Below are positions 9,210 through 18,405 of a stretch of 64,000 bases of DNA, piece by piece; within the stretch, counting starts at the first letter, position 1, and each line of letters opens with the position of its first letter. A program made the translations under genes and the position numbers. Below the pieces are notes generated by a model, which saw only the letters and a list, made by a program, of their open reading frames with translations, ran no database searches and had not been told where the DNA came from. The stretch is from Shewanella sp. 1CM18E (GTDB taxonomy: Bacteria; Pseudomonadota; Gammaproteobacteria; Enterobacterales; Shewanellaceae): NCBI RefSeq assembly GCF_023161665.1, contig NZ_JALNTW010000003.1, forward strand, positions 310,001 through 374,000, in the 5' to 3' direction.

Positions 9210-10067
9210 TTAAGGCTTTTTACTCAGCACTGCATCTATATCAGCTGCGCCATGGCGCTCGCTGAGTTGCTCCCATTCTTCGCCAAATGTGCGGTTTACA
9301 ATGCGGCCACGCTGCACAGCATCACGCTGTTCAACTTGTTTTGCCCAGCGCAGCAGATGTTTGTAACTGCCGACATCTAAAAACTCTGCGGCATTGTATG
9401 AGTTGCCTAGCACCAAATTACCGTACCAGGGCCAGATAGCGATATCGGCAATACTGTATTCATCGCCGCCAATATATTGATTGTTAGCCAGCTGCTTATC
9501 GAGCACATCGAGTTGACGCTTTGCTTCCATGGTAAAGCGGTTGATTGGGTATTCGAACTTTTCTGGTGCATAAGCATAGAAGTGACCAAAACCGCCGCCA
9601 AGATATGGCGCAGAGCCTTGCAGCCAAAATAGCCAGTTCATCACTTCGGTTTTTGCGCTAATTTCTGTCGGCAAAAAATGGCCAAATTTTTCTGCTAGAT
9701 ATAACAGAATATTGCCAGATTCAAATACACGGATTGGTGTTCCGGTTGAAGTATCAAGTAGCGCTGGGATTTTCGAGTTTGGATTGATATCGACAAAACC
9801 TGAGCCAAACTGATCGCCTTCGCCGATGTTGATGGTGTAGGCGTCGTATTCTGCAGCCGTCACGCCCTTAGCCAATAATTCTTCCAGCATGATAGTCACT
9901 TTTTGGCCATTAGGCGTGGCTAATGAGTGTAATTGCAGCGAGTGTTTGCCCACGGGCAATGCTTGCTCATGCCTTGCTCCTGAATCTGGGCGATTAATAC
10001 TGGCCCATTGACCACCATTTTCATTATCCATGGTCCAAACTTTTGCCGGTGTGTATTGGTTTGTCAT
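9210..10067 (-). CDS. yghU: YghU-type glutathione S-transferase / disulfide-bond reductase
   Basis: Soluble glutathione-binding enzyme of the Nu class. Family members bind two glutathione molecules and show disulfide reductase activity. 285 residues, with the long N-terminal extension of this class (YTPAKVWTMDNENGGQWASINRPDSGARHE) before the thioredoxin-like domain. Landmarks are HSLATPNGQKVTIMLEELL, INPNSKIPALLD, ESGNILLYLAEKFG and the helical C-terminal domain with LFWLQGSAPYLGGGFGHFYAYAPE and EYSIADIAIWPW. Single gene flanked by hairpins; upstream 10068-10243 shows no clear operator. Assignment is strong; physiological substrate unknown. Confidence 0.92.
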   Translation of the reverse strand: MTNQYTPAKVWTMDNENGGQWASINRPDSGARHEQALPVGKHSLQLHSLATPNGQKVTIMLEELLAKGVTAAEYDAYTINIGEGDQFGSGFVDINPNSKIPALLDTSTGTPIRVFESGNILLYLAEKFGHFLPTEISAKTEVMNWLFWLQGSAPYLGGGFGHFYAYAPEKFEYPINRFTMEAKRQLDVLDKQLANNQYIGGDEYSIADIAIWPWYGNLVLGNSYNAAEFLDVGSYKHLLRWAKQVEQRDAVQRGRIVNRTFGEEWEQLSERHGAADIDAVLSKKP

Positions 10068-10243
10068 GTCATATCCTATTGGTTTTAGCCTGTTCTTAAA
10101 ATCGAGCGGTTTGCCTGTTTATGGTTTAGCTGGCTTAACAGTATAGATATCGGGTCGAAAATCGGTTTTAAAACCCCTTGAGTACTTTTATGAATATAAC
10201 CCTTTAATCTGATTGATATGGATTAGCGATAAAAGTTACGCAA

Positions 10244-10277
10244 TAAAAAATGCCAGTCAATAACTGACTGGCATTTG
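10244..10277 (-). terminator. Terminator of the M13 peptidase gene
   Basis: Stem AAATGCCAGTCA / TGACTGGCATTT with a 5-base loop; on the minus strand it is followed by a T run. Confidence 0.85.
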
Positions 10278-10302
10278 AGATTAATCGATGAGTATTAGCC
10301 GA

Positions 10303-12372
10303 TTACCAAATACGTACGCGCTGATCTTCTGGAAGATACAGCTCATCACCTGGCTTAACGTCAAAGGCTTTATACCAAGCATCGTGGTTACGCGGCGCTT
10401 GTGCACGGTAACGACCCGGTGCATGAGTACCTGCACGTAGCTGATTTAACATGCTTTGTTCAGTGCGCTTTTCTTTCCAAACTTGTGCCCAAGCTAGGAA
10501 GAAACGTTGATCGCCAGTCACACCGTCAATCACTGGTGCTTCTTTACCGTTAAGGCTTAACTTGTATGCGTGGTATGCCATTGCAAGGCCTCCCACATCA
10601 CCAATGTTTTCGCCTAAGCTGTTACGGCCATTAACGAAGTTATCTGGAATAGGCTCATACTTGCTGTACTGCGCAGCAAGTTGGTCGGCTTTGGCTTCAA
10701 ATGCGGCGCGGTCTGAATCTGTCCACCAGTTACGCTGAATACCGTTAGCGTCAGATTTTGAACCTTGGTCATCAAACCCGTGACCCATTTCATGGCCAAT
10801 TACCGCACCAATACCGCCGTAGTTTACAGCAGGGTCGGCATTAGGATCGAAGAACGGAGGCTGCAAGATAGCAGCTGGGAACACAATCTCGTTAAACGAG
10901 CTGTTGTAGTACGCGTTAACACGCTGTGGCGTCATGCCCCAACGATTACGGTCAGTCTTTTTAAGCTCTTTAGCAACACTATCTGCATGGAAGAACTGAC
11001 GTAGGTTTTGAATATTACCAACGAGATCTTTGTTGGTAAGCTCTACGCCATCAAACTCTTGCCATACATCCGGGTAACCAATTTTCGGGTTAAATGCCGC
11101 TAGCTTAGCGTGAGCGTTAACTTTGGTTTCTGCGCCCATCCAGTCTAGGTCATCAATACGCTGACCCATTGCTGTGCGTAGGTTTTCAACTAGCGCTGCC
11201 ATCTGCTGCTTAGATGATTCTGGGAAGTAACGTGCAACGTAAACTTTACCGATAGCAAAACCAAGAGATTGGGTACCAGACATTTCAGAGATTGCACGCT
11301 TCCAACGAGGACGCGGCTCCTGCTGACCACTTAGGGTTTTGCCATAAAAACCAAAGTTAGCGGCGTAGATATCTTCAGACAGTAAACCTGCATTGTTGCT
11401 TACTGTATGGAAAGTTAAGTAGTCCTGCCAAACCTTTAATGATTCATTGTTAACCAATTCAATCATGGCTTTAACTGGATCAGGTTGAGAGATATTTAGC
11501 TGAGGAACCTTGTAGCCAGTTTGCTCAAAATACACATCCCAATCGAAACCTGGGTACTCTTTAGCAAGATCGGTACGCTTCACTTGGTTTAGCGTTAGGT
11601 CGCGGTTACGACGCTTTTCACGTGGCCATTGGCCTTCTGCCATTTTAGTTTCTAACGCTAGAATTGCTTCGGCGCGAGCTTGGCCATCTTTAATGCCCGC
11701 GAAAGCGAGCATTTCGGCAATATGGCTAACGTATGCTTCACGGATTTTGACAAAACGCTCTGCATCTTCAAGGTAGTAAGAACGATCTGGTAAACCTAGG
11801 CCACTGGCACCAATCGACATTTCATACTGGTTAGGGTCTAAACGGTTAAACCACATGCCGCCAGCAATTGGTGAGCTTGCGCCAGTTAACCAAGATGCAC
11901 CGAAGACTTTAGTTAAGTCGTCAGTTGATTTAATCGCATTGATTTGATCAAGTGTGCCTTGAATAGGCGTGATACCCAGTTTATTGATGGTATCTGTGTC
12001 CATGTAAGCTTGATAAAAATCAGCAATGAGCTGCTCTTCAGCATTTAGGTCGCTGCGGCTAGCTATGTCATCGATAATTTCTTTAACTTGCTTTTCACTG
12101 CGCTCAGCAAGGCCAGTAAATGCACCAAAGCGTGTTTTATCTGCAGGCATAACATAGTTGTCGTACCAAGTGCCGCTGGCATACATAAAGAAGTCATCAC
12201 CAGGCTTAACCGCTTCATTGCGTGCGCTTAAGTCAACACCAAAGCTACCTAGTTCTGCTTTAGTTGCAGCAACTTTAGTGACTTCATTTTTGGCTTCGTT
12301 GTTTACATCTGATGCGCCACAACCCGCTAAAAATGTGGTTGCTAGAGCAATCGCTATTAATGATTTTTTCAT
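10303..12372 (-). CDS. M13-family zinc metallopeptidase, lipoprotein (PepO/neprilysin-like)
   Basis: Exported peptidase of 689 residues. The N terminus is a lipoprotein signal, MKKSLIAIALATTFLAGCGAS, with lipobox LAGC, so it is probably anchored on the periplasmic face. The N-terminal M13 domain starts at NEAVKPGDDFFMYASGTW. The catalytic domain shows NAYYNSSFNEIVFPAAIL, the zinc site HEMGH (H527, E528, H531) and the third ligand in ENIGDVGG, then a C-terminal region ending in RVRIW. All catalytic residues are present. M13 enzymes cut short peptides, usually on the amino side of hydrophobic residues. It is a single gene; the 275-base upstream region shows no recognised operator. Confidence 0.93.
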   Translation of the reverse strand: MKKSLIAIALATTFLAGCGASDVNNEAKNEVTKVAATKAELGSFGVDLSARNEAVKPGDDFFMYASGTWYDNYVMPADKTRFGAFTGLAERSEKQVKEIIDDIASRSDLNAEEQLIADFYQAYMDTDTINKLGITPIQGTLDQINAIKSTDDLTKVFGASWLTGASSPIAGGMWFNRLDPNQYEMSIGASGLGLPDRSYYLEDAERFVKIREAYVSHIAEMLAFAGIKDGQARAEAILALETKMAEGQWPREKRRNRDLTLNQVKRTDLAKEYPGFDWDVYFEQTGYKVPQLNISQPDPVKAMIELVNNESLKVWQDYLTFHTVSNNAGLLSEDIYAANFGFYGKTLSGQQEPRPRWKRAISEMSGTQSLGFAIGKVYVARYFPESSKQQMAALVENLRTAMGQRIDDLDWMGAETKVNAHAKLAAFNPKIGYPDVWQEFDGVELTNKDLVGNIQNLRQFFHADSVAKELKKTDRNRWGMTPQRVNAYYNSSFNEIVFPAAILQPPFFDPNADPAVNYGGIGAVIGHEMGHGFDDQGSKSDANGIQRNWWTDSDRAAFEAKADQLAAQYSKYEPIPDNFVNGRNSLGENIGDVGGLAMAYHAYKLSLNGKEAPVIDGVTGDQRFFLAWAQVWKEKRTEQSMLNQLRAGTHAPGRYRAQAPRNHDAWYKAFDVKPGDELYLPEDQRVRIW

Positions 12373-12599
12373 TTTTATTCTTGCTTCCTTGTCAATTTCT
12401 TATCGTTTATTAACGAATATTATTATGATTTTTAACCGTTCTATCTTCTAGAATTGGCATAAAATGTCAACCTTTGAATTGTGTGTAAGTTTTTGGTTAA
12501 TTTATTCTTACTGAGCGCAATATGGCTGCTGATGTGAAAAAGCATAAGTTATCAGACAGAGAAACTGGAAATTGCACTGTAGAGTAATAGGCTGAGATA

Positions 12600-12630
12600 A
12601 AAAAATAGCAGCCCTAAGGCTGCTATTTTG
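12600..12630. terminator. Terminator of the PepSY gene
   Basis: Stem AAAATAGCAGCC / GGCTGCTATTTT with loop CTAA, directly after the PepSY stop on the minus strand; T runs on both sides make it potentially bidirectional. Confidence 0.85.
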
Positions 12631-12648
12631 TGGCAATAGATAATGGGT

Positions 12649-13728
12649 TTAAGCCGTTGCTGCTTTGTTTACGCTCTTACTGTTCTTTTTGAATATGCGA
12701 CGATAAAACGTCACTGCACTGAACAATAAAATGATGCTGCCGACTAGTGATACCGAAGTAATAAACAATGCGTAACTAAATGGCATATTCAATGCGTCGT
12801 GTAGCGGTCTAACAAACGCGGCTACTTGGCCTGATAGCGGTCTGTCGCTATGTTTAATTACATCTTTAATAATGCCTTTTTCGTAGCTCATGGTCATACG
12901 GTCTGCTTCACGAAGCCACACGCCGCTGTGACTATCAAAACGGATGCTGTAATTTAGCTCGGTAACAACTTCGCCTTTTTTAACTCGCGGTTTGCTCACC
13001 GAAACCAGATTAGCCTCAGGCCATAATTCTTGCGCTGTTTGTAGCTGGCTTTGCCAGTTGCTTGCTTGGCTCACTGGGTAGCTGATTTCAGATTTAGGCT
13101 GCTTTAATGCGCCAGTCCATAAGCCTTTATAGGTGATTAAAAAGCCACTGATACATAAAATAAATAGCGGAACCGAGATAAATAGTCCTAACTGAATATG
13201 GCTTTTTACTAAGCTACTAGAACGTGTATTGGTTGGAATGCTTTGCTTTAATCTAAAGCCTTTACGTACACGCCACCAAAGGTAAATACCCACTAAGGTT
13301 ACAGCGCCACCAAGTAGTGATGCCCAAGCGTTAATGTATTTGCCGCCAATGTCTTCCAGTAAAAAGTTACGGTGTAACCAGAAAATAGTGCGGTAACCTG
13401 GAATATCACCAAATGAACTAACAGACAGCTCATTAAGCTCACTATCTAAGGCAACGGTTTTACCGCGAGTCGCCGCTTGAATGTATGGTGTGTGCTCAGT
13501 AGGAAAGCGTACCGTGCTCATTTCAGGGTAACGTTCAAATACCGCTTCTACAGTCTGGGCTTTTTGCTCAATAGAGAGTGGCGCATATTGCTGACCCTTA
13601 TCATCGAGGCGCTTATACATATCGACACTACCCAGATATACACCAGTGGTGAGTACTATTAGCATGGTAATGCTAATGAAAAAGCCCACCCAGTTGTGGA
13701 ACCATTTTAATGCAGCTACTGCGTTCAT
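12649..13728 (-). CDS. PepSY-associated transmembrane protein (iron-regulated)
   Basis: Inner-membrane protein of 359 residues with the PepSY-TM architecture: an N-terminal helix after ALKWFHNWVGFF, a periplasmic PepSY-like part, two central helices (WASLLGGAVTLVGIYLWW and FISVPLFILCISGFLITY), a second periplasmic part and a C-terminal helix before a basic tail. Conserved His residues next to helices (FHNW, LHRNF) are typical of family members that act in siderophore reduction or iron transport. A good Fur box lies about 130 bases upstream (13860-13878), which supports iron control. No receptor is adjacent. Alternative roles as a general PepSY membrane protein cannot be excluded. Confidence 0.82.
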   Translation of the reverse strand: MNAVAALKWFHNWVGFFISITMLIVLTTGVYLGSVDMYKRLDDKGQQYAPLSIEQKAQTVEAVFERYPEMSTVRFPTEHTPYIQAATRGKTVALDSELNELSVSSFGDIPGYRTIFWLHRNFLLEDIGGKYINAWASLLGGAVTLVGIYLWWRVRKGFRLKQSIPTNTRSSSLVKSHIQLGLFISVPLFILCISGFLITYKGLWTGALKQPKSEISYPVSQASNWQSQLQTAQELWPEANLVSVSKPRVKKGEVVTELNYSIRFDSHSGVWLREADRMTMSYEKGIIKDVIKHSDRPLSGQVAAFVRPLHDALNMPFSYALFITSVSLVGSIILLFSAVTFYRRIFKKNSKSVNKAATA

Positions 13729-13859
13729 ATTTACATTCTCAATGTCAGTCTAGGCAAATGTTGGTCCAAGACAAAAAAGGGATACCTTAAGCTTTATTCT
13801 ATAAACATATTGATTTTTATATTGTTTTTAGCGAAAGGGATAAGTTAGATAAAACTTGT

Positions 13860-13878
13860 GAGAATGGTAATCAATCTC
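13860..13878. promoter_or_regulatory. Fur box upstream of the PepSY gene
   Basis: GAGAATGGTAATCAATCTC matches the 19-base Fur consensus at 15 of 19 positions by eye, and sits upstream of an iron-type membrane protein gene on the minus strand. Confidence 0.65.
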
Positions 13879-13899
13879 ACTTTCAACTGCAATTAAAGA

Positions 13900-14453
13900 A
13901 GTGTAAAGACGCGTGATAGGGTTAACAGTTTTATTGGCTCTGTAGTCAATAGCATTAAAAGTGTTACATCATGAAGGACACATGGAGTCATTTTTATTTT
14001 TAGCTCTAAACCACCTATTTCAGTCGGTAGTTATCATCAATTAGGCTCTGCCTGGAGCATCTTCAATGAGGTTGTGGAGTAAGGTAATGTTTAAAGACTT
14101 AATAAACACGCCGACTTGTTTTGAAAGTAATGGGTCCATGGACGCTCGCTCATCTCGACCATGGGATGCGCGGCTTATAAATTCGCTTAAACATAGCTTA
14201 TTAACTTAAGTGATGCGTGAGCTTTGTTAACGTACGTTAGGAAAGCTCCCTTTTAGGAAGTTCACTTCACAAAGGCTAGCAAAAGCACCTTCTTCAGAAG
14301 CTGGAGCTTTTACTAGCATCTTCTTATTGTTGAAAAGTAAGTAAGATTAATCAGACTGAATTAGCTGTAATAATTATAAGGGTTTTCAATATAAGCAGTT
14401 TAAATATTTTCAATTGCCAATATAAAATGTAATTCAGTTAAATATAAGTGATA
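13900..14453. other. Non-coding stretch before the tandem repeat
   Basis: About 550 bases with no convincing gene. A 40-codon frame at 14087-14209 has a GGAGTAAGG ribosome-site-like sequence in front of its ATG but no recognisable product, and may be chance. An imperfect hairpin with arms GCTAGCAAAAGC and GCTTTTACTAGC spans roughly 14274-14320 and lacks a T run. Nothing else is supported. Confidence 0.4.
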
Positions 14454-14570
14454 CCAATATAAGTAGATTGAATACAAGCAAGTTGAATATAAGTAGGTTA
14501 AATATGAGTGGGTTGAATATAAGCAGGTTGAATATAAGTGGGTTGAATATAAGTGGGTTGAATATTATAA
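14454..14570. repeat. 15-bp tandem repeat array
   Basis: Six complete head-to-tail copies of a 15-base unit, consensus TTGAATATAAGTGGG, at 14468-14557, with a partial copy on each side and more diverged copies back to about 14385. The last two full copies are identical. It lies in non-coding DNA 250 bases before the next gene. One frame through it is open (a repeating Leu-Asn-Ile-Ser-Gly) but has no start signal, so it is treated as non-coding. Confidence 0.9.
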
Positions 14571-14825
14571 GTTTGACTATTACCTTCTAGCCTATAATGG
14601 TGCTTTTATTGGTTGTCACTTTAGTCTCTTGGGGTTTATTTATTATTTGAAGCAGGTGCAGTTTAATTAAATTTATTTTTTTGCGTCAAAAAAATAACAT
14701 GGTTTTAAATTATTTTACTTTTAATTCGAACGTCTGAGTGATGGGGTGTTTTTGGTTATTTACTCTATACTTGTTATAAATATTTAGATATTATCCGCCA
14801 GTTTTTTGACTTTGGTAAATGTGTG

Positions 14826-15347
14826 ATGAAGAAATTTATATTGTTTTTATTAATCGCTCCGTTTGCAGCTAATGCGGCTGCACCATATGGATTAGAGTGG
14901 GGAAAGGAGTTTTCACAATATGGTGAAATAGTACAAAAAGGAATTTATACAGAGGTAAAGGCAACTGAATTACCAAAGGATGACTTAAGTGCTGAGTATT
15001 ATCTGCTAGTAGGTAAACCGGAAGAAGGATTAATCAAAATCTCAATGAGAACTTTCGATTATTCACTTTTTGGGGCGCAGTTAGATTCAGACTATGCTGA
15101 GCTAGAAAATACATTGCAGAAAACAGGCTACCAAGCTAAAAAGTTTACGCCTAGAAATACTTCGAGTTATCAATGTATTTTCCAAGGGAACTGTATTGGT
15201 CGGAAGTTAGAACTCGAGCATGTTAGTGGTGCTTCTGCAGTTTTAGAAGTCAAAATTAAAGATCGAAATACTGCATATATTAATGTGGAGTACTTCTCAG
15301 AAGACTTTAATGCCGAATCAGATCCAATGCTAGTTAGCGGAATTTGA
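14826..15347 (+). CDS. Secreted protein of unknown function (173 aa)
   Basis: The start ATG at 14826 gives a clear Sec signal peptide (MKKFILFLLIAPFAANAAA) with probable cleavage after ANA, so the product is periplasmic or secreted. The mature part has two Cys (YQCIFQGNCIG) that could form a disulfide, and alternating strands. No known domain recognised. It is monocistronic and AT-rich like the repeat region upstream, and ends in front of a strong bidirectional terminator. A GTG one codon earlier is an alternative start. Real gene likely, function unknown. Confidence 0.65.
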   Translation: MKKFILFLLIAPFAANAAAPYGLEWGKEFSQYGEIVQKGIYTEVKATELPKDDLSAEYYLLVGKPEEGLIKISMRTFDYSLFGAQLDSDYAELENTLQKTGYQAKKFTPRNTSSYQCIFQGNCIGRKLELEHVSGASAVLEVKIKDRNTAYINVEYFSEDFNAESDPMLVSGI

Positions 15348-15410
15348 AAATAGCTTTAAGACCTTTGGTTGAGGTGAAAGAGCTATTGAGTTCTACTCTT
15401 GCTATTAAGT

Positions 15411-15444
15411 AACTAAAATTGGCGCTTAAGAGCCAATTTTAGTT
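15411..15444. terminator. Bidirectional terminator
   Basis: Stem AACTAAAATTGGC / GCCAATTTTAGTT, 13 bp, between the converging secreted-protein and SPFH genes. Confidence 0.85.
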
Positions 15445-15454
15445 ATAGCTTAAA

Positions 15455-16348
15455 TTAATTTTCTTTCGCGTTGCGAAGATCCATAATTGGCATTGCACCT
15501 TCACCCATCATGGTGCTTGGTAGTTTTCCATCCCATGCTTGCGCTTCAGTTAGTTTGACAATCAGCGGGTTATTTTTAAGTGCTTTAGCCTTTGCTTCAA
15601 TCGCTTGTGCCTCTGCTTTACCTTTTAGCAAAATAGACTGGGCTTCAGCTTCAGCCACTTTCAAAATACCTTTTGCACGTGCATCTGCGGTGTTTACTGC
15701 GCGCAGCGCTTCTAGGCGTTGACGCTCAAGCTTGTGTTCTTCCGCGGCCGCGAGGTTTTTCTCTGTTTGCTTAATCTCAATCGAGTTGATGTATTTTTGT
15801 GGCAAGATAATATTTTCAATCTGAATATTATCAACAACTACAGGAAAGCCTTCCATTTCGTCAGCTAAGCGACGTTCGATACCTTGAATGGCGCTGGCTC
15901 TATCTTGAATTAACTGCTCTGCTTCAAATTGAGGGATGGTGTCTTTAGTAGCTGAACGAAAGCGTGGGTCGAGAATTCGTTGCTCGAACTGAGTTAAGCC
16001 GCCATAGCGTTTAAACAGGTCTAGTGCAGCCTCTTTGTTTACCGTCCAGTTGACACTGACTTCAATGGTAACCGGCATCTGCTCTTTAGTGCTCGATGCC
16101 ATTTTTTCAGCATTTTTACGAGTACGCACTTCGATCATTTCAACGGTTTCAATAAAAGGAATTTTGAAATGTAAGCCGGGGTTTTGTTGGTCTTTGGCTT
16201 CACCGAAGCGCTTTACCACACCAACATGACCTTCAATCACGATAAAGTAAGAGTTAAAGATCGCGATGATTACTAGTGCGATTGGTAGTAGTTTTACCAA
16301 TGAAAAGGATTTTGTTAGTTGAGTTAGTTTCGAGTTTTTCTGCAGCAT
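15455..16348 (-). CDS. Prohibitin-like SPFH/Band 7 membrane protein
   Basis: A 297-residue protein with one N-terminal membrane helix (LVKLLPIALVIIAIFNSYF) followed by an SPFH domain (EGHVGVVKRFGEA, NPGLHFKIPFIETVEMIEVR, SVNWTVNKEAA) and a long Ala/Glu-rich coiled coil (residues about 200-265). SPFH proteins form ring-like membrane scaffolds and often modulate membrane proteases. Start chosen at 16348 because AAAGGA lies nine bases upstream; a 13-codon extension to 16387 has no such signal. No NfeD-like or protease partner adjoins, unlike HflK/HflC. Family call is strong; partner unknown. Confidence 0.88.
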   Translation of the reverse strand: MLQKNSKLTQLTKSFSLVKLLPIALVIIAIFNSYFIVIEGHVGVVKRFGEAKDQQNPGLHFKIPFIETVEMIEVRTRKNAEKMASSTKEQMPVTIEVSVNWTVNKEAALDLFKRYGGLTQFEQRILDPRFRSATKDTIPQFEAEQLIQDRASAIQGIERRLADEMEGFPVVVDNIQIENIILPQKYINSIEIKQTEKNLAAAEEHKLERQRLEALRAVNTADARAKGILKVAEAEAQSILLKGKAEAQAIEAKAKALKNNPLIVKLTEAQAWDGKLPSTMMGEGAMPIMDLRNAKEN

Positions 16349-16785
16349 TTTGATGTCCTTTCTAAATATGCGCGGCAAAGATAGCAATAATTGTACTTGG
16401 TTGAAATGTTTGTTTGTAAAATGATGCTAAATTGTGTTTTTTGTAGGGGTGTTTGGTTTTCTGAGGCTGGTAAAAGCTTGTTTTCGCCTGTTAACGCACT
16501 AGGTTCATGAATTAAATCGTTCACCGGGTTAGTAGTTAAGTCTATAGGGTGGATTACAATACAACTTTAGGCTTGGCTTGCTTAATACTTAGGGCGGATT
16601 CTAGTTGCGGTGAGGGTCATCATAATCTTTGCAGGTTTCTGAACATTAAGCTTTGGTCTTGGCTGTATTGGCCAAAGTACGGGGTCCAGAATACCTTTGG
16701 GAGCGTGAGTAGAGTTACTGACGTTCTTAGCGGGGTTAACAGAATTGACTGTTGGCTGATTACTATCCATTTAGGGAAAAGGGAT

Positions 16786-17862
16786 ATGAAATATACTAAG
16801 TTAGCAGCGTTCGTTTCTGCTGCGATGTTTCTTTCTAGCGCCAATGCTGCGGCAAGCCAAGATAATGTCGCAGAGATTACTCAGTCGGGAGATGATAACC
16901 AAGCTGTAGTCACTCAAACGGGTAATAGCTTAAACAATAACGCTAATGTTGCACAATCAGGATCGGCAAACCAAGCAACTGTTTTGCAATCTGACACATC
17001 TCTTAGTGATGCTCAAATAGTGCAAACAGGCGATTTAAATCAACTGTCAGTGACTCAGCAAGGTGACAGTCAAAGCGCTGCTGTGACACAGACCAGTGAT
17101 TTAAGCCAATTAGTGCTAGATCAGCAGGGCGAAGCTAATACTGCTGTGGTTGTTCAGTTGGGATTATCTCAAAATGCCAGCATCACTCAGGAAGATGCAT
17201 CAAACAAAGCTGATGTGAATCAAAGTGGTTTAGCTAACCAGCTAATATTGACTCAAAGCGGCAGTACGTTGGGCAATGGTAATGAAGCTACTGTAAGCCA
17301 AACCGGTGAAAATGATTTAGCGGTGATAAGCCAAGCGGGTGAGCAAAACATCGCTATCGTAGATCAAGATAATGATAGTTTTGGTAACTCGATTAGTATC
17401 AATCAAGCTGGTGAGCGTAACTTCGCTGCTGCTGGTACGCGTTTAGGTGCTGGAAGCTCGGTTGATATTACTCAGCAAGGTAACGACAACATCGTTATGG
17501 GCGGTGGCAGTACTCCGAGTAATTATGGTGGTTTGGTTGGCGCTGGTACTAATGGCTCTGATAACCAACTGATCATTGTGCAAAATGGTCAAGGCAACAG
17601 ACTTTATGCTGACGCTGCGCAAGATCAATCTCGAGTTGATATTTCACAGCAAGGTGACTTCAACGAAGCAACCGTTGAATCTTGGTTAGGTGCTGAAAAT
17701 GATATTAGCTTAGCGCAGACAGGTGAACTGCAATTAGCAGAAGTATATGTCGAAGGCGGCGTCAGTAACTTAGTAGCTGTTACGCAATATGATGCTAATA
17801 ACATTGCTACAGTAAACGTTTTAGGTAGTAATAATAGCGCGACGATCATTCAAGGTAACTAA
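16786..17862 (+). CDS. Curlin-repeat secreted protein (orphan amyloid-like)
   Basis: A 358-residue exported protein. Signal peptide MKYTKLAAFVSAAMFLSSANA, then an almost continuous series of curlin-type repeats of about 22 residues with the pattern hydrophobic-x-Q-x-G-x-x-N-x-A, for example ITQSGDDNQAVVTQTG, VSQTGENDLAVISQAG and ITQQGNDNIV. Such repeats build the cross-beta core of curli subunits CsgA/CsgB. A Gly-rich insert lies near residues 245-260. The start at 16786 has the ribosome site GGGAAAAGGGAT; the frame is open further upstream but that part does not look coding. No csgC, csgE, csgF or csgG gene is next to it, so secretion and nucleation partners must be elsewhere. Confidence 0.85.
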   Translation: MKYTKLAAFVSAAMFLSSANAAASQDNVAEITQSGDDNQAVVTQTGNSLNNNANVAQSGSANQATVLQSDTSLSDAQIVQTGDLNQLSVTQQGDSQSAAVTQTSDLSQLVLDQQGEANTAVVVQLGLSQNASITQEDASNKADVNQSGLANQLILTQSGSTLGNGNEATVSQTGENDLAVISQAGEQNIAIVDQDNDSFGNSISINQAGERNFAAAGTRLGAGSSVDITQQGNDNIVMGGGSTPSNYGGLVGAGTNGSDNQLIIVQNGQGNRLYADAAQDQSRVDISQQGDFNEATVESWLGAENDISLAQTGELQLAEVYVEGGVSNLVAVTQYDANNIATVNVLGSNNSATIIQGN

Positions 17863-17897
17863 CGTTTTAGTTAGTTTTATTGTTTGAAACAACATCA

Positions 17898-17924
17898 AAA
17901 AAGGGAGCATCGGCTCCCTTTCCA
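17898..17924. terminator. Bidirectional terminator
   Basis: Stem AAAGGGAGC / GCTCCCTTT with loop ATCG between the converging curlin-repeat gene and ydcH. Confidence 0.85.
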
Positions 17925-17964
17925 TTAATGATTACATTTTAATACTATGCTTTGCTTGATACTG

Positions 17965-18204
17965 TTATTGTGCATTTAATCGATGAAAAAGCGCATCTTT
18001 AAGTACTGCGCGATCATGCTTTAATTTGTGCATAGCTTCATCATCAATTGGTGCACCTTTTAGCTCGAGAGTGCGGATCTCTTTATCCAGTGCATTGTAA
18101 TGTTTAGTGTCTTTTGCAAAAGCCTCGTCACTTTGACAAAGTTTGGCAATTATATCTTGGTACTCAGGAAACTCATGAATAAGTGAGTGATCTTCGCCTA
18201 ACAT
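17965..18204 (-). CDS. ydcH: YdcH-family small protein (DUF465)
   Basis: A 79-residue, highly charged helical protein starting MLGEDHSLIHEFPEYQDIIAKL, matching the DUF465/YdcH family, which forms a short antiparallel coiled coil. The second half contains LDKEIRTLELKGAPIDDEAM and KLKHDRAVLKDALFHRL. No membrane segment. Role is not established in any organism that I can cite. Monocistronic with terminator downstream. Confidence 0.85.
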   Translation of the reverse strand: MLGEDHSLIHEFPEYQDIIAKLCQSDEAFAKDTKHYNALDKEIRTLELKGAPIDDEAMHKLKHDRAVLKDALFHRLNAQ

Positions 18205-18362
18205 ATCAACCCCTAAAATAGTGAATGAACAATATTGTTTCTAGGGTAAGTAAAGCTAACCGTTAGATTAAATTCAAGGTTGCAATATGAGGTTTATTGA
18301 TTTTTGTCGTGACTGGATCTTTGCTCGTTCAAGAGTGGCGAGTGAGTGGTGCTTGTTATTGT

Positions 18363-18392
18363 CAAAAAATGCCTGCGATTAAGCAGGCATTG
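18363..18392 (-). terminator. Terminator of the MerR gene
   Basis: Stem AATGCCTGC / GCAGGCATT with a 6-base loop, followed on the minus strand by a T run. Confidence 0.85.
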
Positions 18393-18405
18393 TTGCGGCT
18401 ATATA

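Noticed and set aside
14087..14209. 40-codon open frame with a ribosome-site-like sequence
   Set aside because: Too short and without recognisable features; left as a note in the intergenic entry.
14454..14570. CRISPR array
   Set aside because: Repeats are only 15 bases, directly adjoining, with no spacers and no cas genes.
14468..14600. Pentapeptide-repeat protein in the tandem array
   Set aside because: The open frame (Leu-Asn-Ile-Ser-Gly) has no usable start signal and stops soon after the array.
16549..16785. Upstream extension of the curlin-repeat frame
   Set aside because: The signal peptide and a strong ribosome site start at 16786; the upstream part does not look coding.
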